Below, in pieces: positions 23,682-30,477 of a stretch of 41,353 bases of DNA (its first letter is position 1; each line of letters starts with the position of its first letter). Under the pieces are notes generated by a model. That model was not told the origin of the DNA, did no database searches, and was given only the letters and a program-made list of their open reading frames with translations. Source of the DNA: DASPWW01 sp035637595 (GTDB lineage Bacteria; Actinomycetota; Thermoleophilia; Solirubrobacterales; 70-9); contig DASPWW010000035.1 of NCBI GenBank assembly GCA_035637595.1, positions 1 through 41,353 on the forward strand, given 5' to 3'. The position numbers and the translations under genes are program-made.

Positions 23682-23688
23682 GTCAGTC

Positions 23689-24126
23689 CTAGCCGGTCTC
23701 GCCGCCGCGCGAGGGCTGCGCGTAGTGGGCGACGAGGTCCCAGCTCGACAGCACGCCCTCCGGGATCACCTCGGGTGAGCCGACCAGGAGATGGGTGGTG
23801 TTGTCGCGCATCATCCGCTCGGCTGCCTCCTCGACGGTCGCGTCGGGATCTATGTAGGCGGGCTCCTGCGAGACGACGCCGCCGGCGAGGGTGGTGAACG
23901 GATCGCTGCGCAGGTAGAGCAGGACGTCCTGGTGTCTCACCCAACCGATCGGCTCGCGGTTGCGCTGGTCGATGACCAGCACCGCGTGGGTGCGACGCTC
24001 GAACATCGTCTGGGCGCAGGCCCGCACGGTCGTGTCGCTGGGGACGGCGATCACGCCCGGGCTCATCACGTCCCTGACGGACACGGTCGAGAGCGCCATC
24101 ATCGTGCTCTCGGGAGGGTCGGTCAC
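23689..24126 (-). CDS. two-CBS-domain protein
   Basis: 145 residues, a bare pair of CBS motifs: the first begins V-R-D-V-M-S-P-G and ends I-G-W-V-R-H-Q-D, the second begins near P-A-Y-I-D-P-D-A-T-V and ends G-V-L-S-S-W-D-L. Such Bateman modules bind adenosine nucleotides and regulate partner enzymes; no partner is fused here. GTG 24126 follows TAGGAT by 6 nt. The promoter is intertwined with that of the divergent dehydrogenase gene. Confidence 0.88.
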   Translation of the reverse strand: MTDPPESTMMALSTVSVRDVMSPGVIAVPSDTTVRACAQTMFERRTHAVLVIDQRNREPIGWVRHQDVLLYLRSDPFTTLAGGVVSQEPAYIDPDATVEEAAERMMRDNTTHLLVGSPEVIPEGVLSSWDLVAHYAQPSRGGETG

Positions 24127-24132
24127 GACGCG

Positions 24133-24151
24133 ATCCTATCCCGTATAGGCT
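24133..24151. promoter_or_regulatory. interlocked divergent promoters in an inverted repeat
   Basis: Minus strand: TAGGAT (24133-24138), 6 nt to GTG 24126. Plus strand: TAGGCT (24146-24151), 8 nt to GTG 24160. The centre is CCTAT-N5-ATAGG (24135-24149). Only 33 bp separate the start codons, so each promoter's -35 zone overlaps the other gene's start codon. Confidence 0.6.
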
Positions 24152-24159
24152 GCCCCGCC

Positions 24160-25047
24160 GTGACTGACATACAGAAAGTGGGGGTGCTTGGCTGTGGGCT
24201 GATGGGGCACGGGATCGCGCAGATCTGTGCCCAGGCGGGCTGGGACGTCGTGGTCCGCGAGATCGACCAGGAGCGCCTCGACAAGGGCATCGCCAAGATC
24301 GACAAGCAGCTCGCCAAGGCGGCCGAGAAGGGCAAGCTCGAAGAGTCCGACGCCGAATCGATCCGCGGCCGCATCACGCCGACGCTCGACTACGCCGACC
24401 TGGCGGGAAGCGACCTGGTGATCGAGGCGATCACCGAGGACCTCGAGATGAAGCTCGAGATGTGGCGCGAGGTCGACGGTGCGGCGGACGATGACGCGAC
24501 CTTCGCCACCAACACATCGTCGCTGCCGGTCATCGACCAGGCGGTGGCGACCTCCCGCCCCGATCGCTTCCTCGGCCTTCATTTCTTCAATCCCGCTCAG
24601 TTGATGCCGCTGCTCGAGGTCGTGCAGACCGTGACGACCGATGACGCCACGCTGAAGATCGGCTTCGAGGTCGGTGAGAGGCTCGGCAAGACGTGCGTTC
24701 ACGCCCGCGACAAGACCGGATTCATAGTGAACCGGCTGCTCGTCCCCTACATGCTCGACGCGATTCGCGCCTACGAGGAGGGGTTCGGCTCGATCGAGGA
24801 GATCGACACCGCGATGAAGGCCGGGGCGAACCACCCGATGGGGCCGCTGACTCTGCTCGATTTCGTCGGACTCGACACCACGAAGGCGATCGCCGACGTG
24901 ATGTTCGACGAGTACCGCGAGCGCCGCTTCGCCGCGCCCCCGACGCTTCGAAAGATGGTGGCCGCTGGCCTTTTCGGGCGCAAATCAGGTAAAGGTTTCT
25001 ACGACTACTCCGGAGAGGAGCCCGTTCCGAGCGAGCTGGGACTCTGA
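24160..25047 (+). CDS. 3-hydroxybutyryl-CoA dehydrogenase
   Basis: 295 residues, the short single-function form. N-terminal NAD(P) fold with G-C-G-L-M-G-H-G-I at about 10-18; catalytic H-F-F-N-P around 140-145, where the His pairs with the Glu of the V-I-E-A-I-x-E-D region; C-terminal helical domain starting K-T-G-F-I-V-N-R and including N-H-P-M-G-P-L-x-L-x-D-F-x-G. It interconverts acetoacetyl-CoA and 3-hydroxybutyryl-CoA, feeding crotonyl-CoA to Ccr or running fatty-acid oxidation. The start is GTG 24160, placed by the TAGGCT box. Confidence 0.93.
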   Translation: MTDIQKVGVLGCGLMGHGIAQICAQAGWDVVVREIDQERLDKGIAKIDKQLAKAAEKGKLEESDAESIRGRITPTLDYADLAGSDLVIEAITEDLEMKLEMWREVDGAADDDATFATNTSSLPVIDQAVATSRPDRFLGLHFFNPAQLMPLLEVVQTVTTDDATLKIGFEVGERLGKTCVHARDKTGFIVNRLLVPYMLDAIRAYEEGFGSIEEIDTAMKAGANHPMGPLTLLDFVGLDTTKAIADVMFDEYRERRFAAPPTLRKMVAAGLFGRKSGKGFYDYSGEEPVPSELGL

Positions 25048-25102
25048 GCCGGACCACCAGGCGCCGGGACGACTCGGGCGCCGTGCACCGGAAGAGGTGA
25101 GC

Positions 25103-25852
25103 GTGCAGCAGGACTCCATCGAACGCATCCGCAGCGCGACCTTCACGATCGCGCGCAAGGGATATGAGAAGCGGGAGGTCGAGCGCTTTCTGACGAAGCT
25201 CGCCGATTGGCTCGAGGCCGGGGGCGGCGACCAGGCCCGGTCCGACCTCGTAAAGCGCGAGCTGGAGCGGGTGGGGGAGAAGACCGCAGGCATCCTCGCG
25301 TCGGCCGAGGACACCGCGGAGCAGCTTCGAGGCGAGGCCGGGCAGGAGGCGACCGCGACGCTCAACAAGGCCCGCGAGCAGGCCGCCGCCGCGCGCCAGG
25401 AGGCCGACGCTTACTCGTCCAAGACCCGCAGCGACGCCGACGGCTATGCGGAGAAGGCTCGCCGCAACGCCGACAAGGACGCCGAGAAAACGCGCTCACA
25501 GGCCGAGCAGGACGCCCGTGAGGCGCTCTCGAAGGCACAGGCCAAGGCGCAGCGGATCGTCGAGGAGGGTGCGCGGCGTCGCACCGACCTCGAGGCGGTG
25601 ATCTCCGATCTGGTACGGCGCCGCGACGCGGTGCTCGCCGACGTCGACCAGCTCGCCGGCCAGCTCAAGGCGGCGGTCGCGGGCCACACCCCTGCGCCGG
25701 GCGCCGATCCGTTCGCAACCCCCGAGGAGCCCGATCCCGCCGAGCGCACGGCTGTGGCTCGATCGCGCGGGGCGGCGCCGTCGAACCAGCCCGCCAAGGG
25801 CGGCTCGGGCGCGCGCCGGCGGCGGACGGGCGGGGATCAGGTCCAGGCATAG
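25103..25852 (+). CDS. DivIVA-domain coiled-coil protein
   Basis: 249 residues. Residues about 7-35 (R-S-A-T-F-T-I-A-R-K-G-Y-E-K-R-E-V-E-R-F) match the DivIVA membrane-curvature/lipid-binding segment. The middle (about 40-200) is a long Ala/Glu/Lys/Arg coiled coil with repeats of the A-x-x-x-A-D-x-x-A type. The tail is Pro-rich then very basic. DivIVA/Wag31-type proteins mark poles or septa and recruit wall synthesis. It is shorter and more Ala-rich than Wag31, so it may be a paralogue. GTG 25103 is preferred over GTG 25097 because GGAAGAGG sits at the right distance. The stop overlaps the next frame. Confidence 0.83.
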   Translation: MQQDSIERIRSATFTIARKGYEKREVERFLTKLADWLEAGGGDQARSDLVKRELERVGEKTAGILASAEDTAEQLRGEAGQEATATLNKAREQAAAARQEADAYSSKTRSDADGYAEKARRNADKDAEKTRSQAEQDAREALSKAQAKAQRIVEEGARRRTDLEAVISDLVRRRDAVLADVDQLAGQLKAAVAGHTPAPGADPFATPEEPDPAERTAVARSRGAAPSNQPAKGGSGARRRRTGGDQVQA

Positions 25853-27387
25853 CCGTCGAAGGCTCGACCTCGGATCTAGGTTCAGCACTCGAGGCCGCGC
25901 TCGCGGGCGGGCCGGAGCGCCATCAACACAAGACCGCCGAGCAGGGCAAGCTCGGGGTCCGCGAGCGCGTCGCGCGGCTCGTCGACTCCGAGTCGTTCGC
26001 TGAGGAAGGGCTGCTCGCGAACTGGGAGAAGGAGGGACTGGGCGCGGACGGCGTCGTCACGGGGCTCGCACTCGTAGGTGGCCGTCGCGTGGCGCTGATG
26101 GCCAACGACCCGACCGTCAAGGCGGGTTCCTGGGGCCCGAAGACCGTGGAGAAGATCCTGCGGATCCAAGAGCGCGCGCTGCGGCTCGAGCTGCCGATGA
26201 TCTACCTCGTCGACTCAGCCGGGGCCCGGATCACCGACCAGGTGCAGATGTTCCCCGGCCGCCGCGGGGCGGGGCGGATCTTCTACAACGAGGTCGTGCT
26301 CTCGGGCCGCGTGCCCCAGGTCTGCGTGTTGCTCGGGCCGAGCGCCGCCGGAGGCGCCTACATCCCGGCATTCTGCGACGTCGTGATGATGCGCGAGGGA
26401 AACGCCTCGATGTACTTGGGGTCGCCGCGGATGGCCCAGATGGTGATCGGCGAGGACGTCAGCCTCGAGGAGATGGGCGGGGCGAAGATGCACACCGCCG
26501 TGTCGGGGTGCGGTCACTTCCTCGTTTCCTCCGACGAGGACGCGATCGACCTCGCGCGGCGCTACCTCTCGTACATGCCGGCGAGCTGGCGCGAGGCGCC
26601 CCCCGCCGCGCCTCCCGCCGAGCCCACCGGGCACCGGCCGGTCTCCGAGATCGTCCCCCCCGACGAGAAGGAGGCGTTCGACGTCGTCGAGCTCGTCGAG
26701 GCGCTCGTCGACGAGGGCTCTTTCCTCGAGGTCCACGACCGCTGGGCGCGCGAGGTCGTCGTCGGCTACGCGCGCCTCGACGGGCGGGTGATCGGGATCG
26801 TCGCCAACCAGCCGAAGTTCAAGGGCGGCGTGCTGTTCGTCGACTCGGCCGACAAGGCGGCGCGCTTCGTCTGGACCTGCAACGCCTTCAACGTCCCGTT
26901 GCTGTTCCTCGCCGACGTCCCCGGCTTCATGATCGGCACCGACGTTGAGCGCCAGGGGATCATTCGCCATGGGGCGAAGATGATCAGCGCCGTCTCCGAG
27001 GCCACCGTGCCGAAGCTGTCGGTGATCGTCCGCAAGGCCTACGGCGCGGGGCTCTACGCGATGGCGGGCCCGGCCTTCGAGCCCGACTGCTGCATCGCGC
27101 TGCCGACCGCCTCGATCGCAGTGATGGGGCCGGAGGCCGCGATCAACGCCGTCTTCTACAACCAGATCCAGGAGATCGAGGATCCCGACGAGCGCGCCGC
27201 GTTCGTGGAGCGAAAGCGCACCGAGTACGCCGAGGACATCGACATCCTCCACCTCGCCTCCGAGCTGGTCGTCGACGCGGTGATAAGGCCCGACGACCTG
27301 CGGTCCGAGCTGATCCGCCGCTTCGCGCTCGCCGAGTCGAAGGGCCGCGACTTCTCGACACGGCGCAATCCGATTACGCCGGCGTAG
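25849..27387 (+). CDS. acyl-CoA carboxylase carboxyltransferase (beta) subunit, non-canonical start
   Basis: About 512 residues if started at ATA 25849. It transfers CO2 from carboxybiotin to acetyl-, propionyl- or a related acyl-CoA. Family marks: G-G-P-E-R-H-x-H-K and E-Q-G-K-L-x-V-R-E-R at the N-terminus, M-A-N-D-P-T-V-K-A-G-S-W-G, G-P-S-A-A-G-G-A-Y-I-P (oxyanion loop), and G-P-E-A-A-I-N in the second half. The conserved N-terminus begins about 65 residues before the first GTG/ATG (26080/26089), and no ATG, GTG or TTG occurs in any plus-strand frame from 25853 to 26079. ATA 25849 overlaps the divIVA TAG and gives the normal family length. No biotin-carboxylase subunit gene is near. Confidence 0.85.
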   Translation: MAVEGSTSDLGSALEAALAGGPERHQHKTAEQGKLGVRERVARLVDSESFAEEGLLANWEKEGLGADGVVTGLALVGGRRVALMANDPTVKAGSWGPKTVEKILRIQERALRLELPMIYLVDSAGARITDQVQMFPGRRGAGRIFYNEVVLSGRVPQVCVLLGPSAAGGAYIPAFCDVVMMREGNASMYLGSPRMAQMVIGEDVSLEEMGGAKMHTAVSGCGHFLVSSDEDAIDLARRYLSYMPASWREAPPAAPPAEPTGHRPVSEIVPPDEKEAFDVVELVEALVDEGSFLEVHDRWAREVVVGYARLDGRVIGIVANQPKFKGGVLFVDSADKAARFVWTCNAFNVPLLFLADVPGFMIGTDVERQGIIRHGAKMISAVSEATVPKLSVIVRKAYGAGLYAMAGPAFEPDCCIALPTASIAVMGPEAAINAVFYNQIQEIEDPDERAAFVERKRTEYAEDIDILHLASELVVDAVIRPDDLRSELIRRFALAESKGRDFSTRRNPITPA

Positions 27388-27405
27388 CCCCGGATCGGGG
27401 TTATT
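27388..27405 (+). terminator. hairpin with T-rich tail after the carboxyltransferase
   Basis: CCCCG (27388-27392), 3-nt loop, CGGGG (27396-27400), then TTATT. It directly follows the TAG and precedes a convergent gene, a good intrinsic terminator for the hydroxybutyryl-CoA dehydrogenase-DivIVA-carboxylase run. Confidence 0.65.
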
Positions 27406-27495
27406 GGGCGCCGCGTGGCGGGTTTTGTGGGCTATGGCCCGTAAAAAGCGCCAGGCAGGCGGTTCCGAAGCCCGGCCGCTGCTAGGTGGAGCTGG

Positions 27496-28548
27496 TCAGG
27501 CGCGGGTGCGCATCGCGTCGGCCATCCGCTCCTCCTCGCGACGCTCGACGTCGGAGGTGGCAGGCATGACGTCGGGGCGACCGTGCTCGGACTCGCGCCA
27601 GTGCGCCGGGACGCGGGACCCGCCGTCGCCGTTGTCGGAGCGCCGCGGAGCGGGCGTCGGGGTGATCCCGGCCCAGCCTGGGCGCTTGCGGACCCGCTCG
27701 GTCGCCGCGTCGAGGTAGTCCTGGATGATCGTCAGGCCCTCGAGGCCGGGCACGTCGGCGATCGTCTCGTCGATCCCGCGCGCGTGCTCGCGCCCCTCGG
27801 GACTGTCGCCGAACAGGTAGAGCGCCAGCGCGTCGACCTCCTCCTCGCTCTTGACACCCGCTCCAACAGGTGTCCAGAGGTTCTTCAGCACCCAACGGAC
27901 CATCCTCCGCGCCGTCCGCGAGCGCTGCAACCGGGCCTTGGACTGGGCGCGGTAGAAGGCGAAGTGACGGCGCTCGTCCTGGATCACCTTGCGCAGGAGC
28001 TGGTGCAGGACCGGATGGTCGGAGCGGCGGATCAGCGCGTAGTAGCCGGTCAGCGTGGTCAGCTCGTTGACGGCGCCCCACATCATGTGGATGGCGACGA
28101 AGTCACGCGCCAGTGCCGATCCGATCATCGTCGGCACGAGCCCGAGCCCGTTGCCGACCCCGACCGAGACGCGCAGGTCGCGCCAGCGGTTCGAGCGGCT
28201 CGGAAGCGGCGTCGACCCGTCGGGCAGCCGGGGCTCGATCGGCTCCTCGATGCCGTAGAGGCGCAGGAAGTCGGAGAACGCCTCGCCGTGCCACAGCTCC
28301 TCGTAGACCCAGCACGACAGGAACGCGGTGATCTGAGGGTCGGCCGCCGCACGAGTGGCGAGCAGGTCGCGCAGGTAGATCACCGTGTGCGCCTCGATGT
28401 CCATCATGTAGTGGAGGCACATCACGTCACCGTCGGTGAGCGGGTGATCCCGGATGCGGTCCCAGTCGATCCCGCTGAGGTCGACCTTCTTCGAGTTGCG
28501 GAGGTAGCGGTCGAGGTCGAACTCGACCTTCTGCGGTGAGTTGCTCAT
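27496..28548 (-). CDS. ferritin-like diiron protein, acyl-ACP desaturase type
   Basis: 350 residues. The full diiron ligand pattern of the acyl-ACP desaturase/ferritin-like superfamily is present: E52, E84-x-x-H87, E162, E192-x-x-H195 on four helices. Such proteins activate O2 for fatty-acyl desaturation or hydroxylation in the cytosol; mycobacterial DesA proteins are relatives. The substrate is not deducible. The C-terminal 60 residues are polar and probably disordered. ATG 28548 is preceded by AGGAC and lies inside a 14-bp tandem duplication. Confidence 0.82.
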   Translation of the reverse strand: MSNSPQKVEFDLDRYLRNSKKVDLSGIDWDRIRDHPLTDGDVMCLHYMMDIEAHTVIYLRDLLATRAAADPQITAFLSCWVYEELWHGEAFSDFLRLYGIEEPIEPRLPDGSTPLPSRSNRWRDLRVSVGVGNGLGLVPTMIGSALARDFVAIHMMWGAVNELTTLTGYYALIRRSDHPVLHQLLRKVIQDERRHFAFYRAQSKARLQRSRTARRMVRWVLKNLWTPVGAGVKSEEEVDALALYLFGDSPEGREHARGIDETIADVPGLEGLTIIQDYLDAATERVRKRPGWAGITPTPAPRRSDNGDGGSRVPAHWRESEHGRPDVMPATSDVERREEERMADAMRTRA

Positions 28549-28572
28549 GTCCTGGTCCTCATGTCCTGGTCC
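28545..28572 (-). repeat. 14-bp perfect tandem duplication over the desaturase-like start
   Basis: TCATGTCCTGGTCC is present twice in a row (28545-28558 and 28559-28572, plus-strand reading). It duplicates both the AGGAC site and the ATG. The upstream ATG (28562) reads a five-codon ORF (M-R-T-R-T) whose TGA overlaps the real ATG at 28548. Confidence 0.85.
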
Positions 28573-28718
28573 CCTTCAGGCGCGCCCGAGATCCTAATCG
28601 CAGGCGGTGGCGTTTCCAATTCGAGCCTATCTACGCAGAAAGCGTGGCGACGGCTCAATCAGGCACGACCCAGGCTCAACGTAATCCGGCGAGGTGCCGA
28701 TAGAGGGCGTGAAAGCAG

Positions 28719-30452
28719 ATGCACACCCCAGCGCCCGAATCGAGGGGGCAATCGCGCAGATCCAGCCTGCGGGAGCGCCTGTGGTGGCCCGCTGTCAGCG
28801 AGTCCGGCTTCCCGATCTCCGAGGACCGGGCGATGATGGCCCGCACGTACGCCTATCTGTTTGGCCTCGGCGGGCTGCTGACGCTGCTGACCCTCGCGCT
28901 GCCGGGCGCCGACGGGCGCGACGCGCTCGTCGTGGTAGCCGCCGCCTTGGCGGCCTACCTGACCGCGGCCGGATTCGTTGTGGGATTCGACCGCCTGCCG
29001 TTGTGGGTCTTCAAGACGTCGCCGGTCCTCGGTGCGGCACTGGTAGCAACGCTTCTTTACTTCGGTGGCCCCGGGGCTGTGGGCGCCTACGCGATGTTCT
29101 TCTTCTGGGTCGTGCTCGCCGCCTGCTACTTCTTCGGCCTGCGGGTCGCGCTCGTGCACATCACGATCTGCACGGCCTGCTACGGGGCCGTCCTGCTGCT
29201 GCGGGACACGGCGCTGAGCGAGCTCTACTGGGCGATGGGCGCCGGCACCCTGCTCGTCTCGGGCGTGTTGATGGTCGGGCTGCGGGGGCAGGTCGAGCGC
29301 GTGGTGACACGGCTCGCAGACGCCGCGGGAACCGACGTGTTGACCGGGCTTTCCAACCGACGCGAGTTCGAGGACCGCTTCGCGAACGAGCTCGAGCGCT
29401 CCGTCCGCAGCGGCCAGCCGATGGGGCTCGTCGTCCTGGACCTCGACTGGTTCAAGGAGATCAACGACCGCTTCGGTCACGACGCCGGCGACAGGGCGCT
29501 GAAGATGGTCGCCGCGGTGCTGGAGGAGCAGACGCGGCGGATCGACATGGTTGCGCGGCTCGGTGGAGAAGAGTTCTCCGTCGTCGCGCCGGACGCCGGC
29601 GAGGAGGAGACCTACCGCCTCGCGGAGCGCTTGCGACGGGCGGTCAAGACGGCGTTCACCAGCCACGCTCGTCCGCTCACAGTGAGCTGCGGGATCGCGA
29701 CCTTCCCGGCGAGCGGCGGTACGGCGAGCGACCTGCTGCGCGCCGCCGACCGGGCGTTGTACGCGGCCAAGGACCTCGGGCGTGATCGCTCGATCGTCTA
29801 CCGGCGGGGCGAGGACGAGATCTCGATGGCGGTCGCGCGCCGCGCGCGCGCCGGGCGGGGCAGTCCGCGGCTCGCGTCACTGGTCTCGATGGCCGAGTCA
29901 GTTGACCGCCGCAAGGGAACCCCTGGCCATTCGAGGGCGGTGGAGCGCTATTGCGAGGCGATCGCCCGCAGCCTCGGCCTGTCCGAGGCCGAGATCGAGG
30001 AGGTCAGCCTCGCCGGACTGCTCCACGACATCGGCACGATCGGCCTCTCAGAGGCCGTCCTCTCGAAGTCGGGCAAGCTCACGGACGCGGAGTGGAACGA
30101 GATCCGCAGGCACCCGGAGGTCGGGGCGCGAATCCTCTCGACGGCCGACCTCGATGCGATCAGCGAGTGGGTGCTCGCGCATCACGAGCGGGTCGACGGC
30201 AAGGGATATCCGCGCGGCTTGCGCGACGGTCAGATCCCGCAGCAGGCGCAGATCGTCGCGGTCGCCGATGCCTACGCCGCGATGACCGCGGACCGCAGCT
30301 ACCGGCGCGGCGTCCCCCACGGGGAGGCGATCGCGGAACTGCGCGCCAACGCGGGCTCCCAGTTCCTGCCGGAGATCGTCGAGGCGTTCGTCAGGCGGCG
30401 CGAGAGCCACGGCGGCGACAACCACGAGGCCGAGACCCCGGCCTCGAAGTAG
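28719..30452 (+). CDS. membrane GGDEF + HD-GYP protein (c-di-GMP synthesis and breakdown)
   Basis: 577 residues. About five transmembrane helices (43-190) precede a diguanylate cyclase domain (about 200-365) with intact G-G-E-E-F at 282-286 and the product-inhibition site R-x-x-D at 273-276. An HD-GYP phosphodiesterase domain follows (about 385-565): H-D at 436-437, H465, H-H at 488-489 and D-G-K-G-Y-P at 493-498. The Lys normally after H-D-I-G is Thr440 and the second Asp of the V-A-D-x-Y-D motif is Ala520, so the hydrolase half may be altered. It probably sets local c-di-GMP in response to a membrane signal. No GEMM riboswitch is seen in the 170-bp upstream gap. Confidence 0.92.
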   Translation: MHTPAPESRGQSRRSSLRERLWWPAVSESGFPISEDRAMMARTYAYLFGLGGLLTLLTLALPGADGRDALVVVAAALAAYLTAAGFVVGFDRLPLWVFKTSPVLGAALVATLLYFGGPGAVGAYAMFFFWVVLAACYFFGLRVALVHITICTACYGAVLLLRDTALSELYWAMGAGTLLVSGVLMVGLRGQVERVVTRLADAAGTDVLTGLSNRREFEDRFANELERSVRSGQPMGLVVLDLDWFKEINDRFGHDAGDRALKMVAAVLEEQTRRIDMVARLGGEEFSVVAPDAGEEETYRLAERLRRAVKTAFTSHARPLTVSCGIATFPASGGTASDLLRAADRALYAAKDLGRDRSIVYRRGEDEISMAVARRARAGRGSPRLASLVSMAESVDRRKGTPGHSRAVERYCEAIARSLGLSEAEIEEVSLAGLLHDIGTIGLSEAVLSKSGKLTDAEWNEIRRHPEVGARILSTADLDAISEWVLAHHERVDGKGYPRGLRDGQIPQQAQIVAVADAYAAMTADRSYRRGVPHGEAIAELRANAGSQFLPEIVEAFVRRRESHGGDNHEAETPASK

Positions 30453-30459
30453 CCGCGGC

Positions 30460-30477
30460 GAGCGCTCAGCTGCGCTC
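30460..30477. terminator. hairpin between convergent genes
   Basis: GAGCGC (30460-30465), 6-nt loop, GCGCTC (30472-30477). It covers the stop of the acetoacetyl-CoA synthetase gene and follows the GGDEF gene stop by 8 bp. Confidence 0.5.

Noticed and set aside
27404..27718. Plus-strand frame with an ATG-GCC-CGT-AAA-AAG start near 27434 that looks like a small basic protein
   Set aside because: It lies mostly antisense to the diiron protein's C-terminus, follows a terminator and becomes low-complexity Arg/Ser sequence.
28573..28718. c-di-GMP (GEMM) riboswitch before the GGDEF/HD-GYP gene
   Set aside because: The conserved GEMM core elements are not present in the gap.
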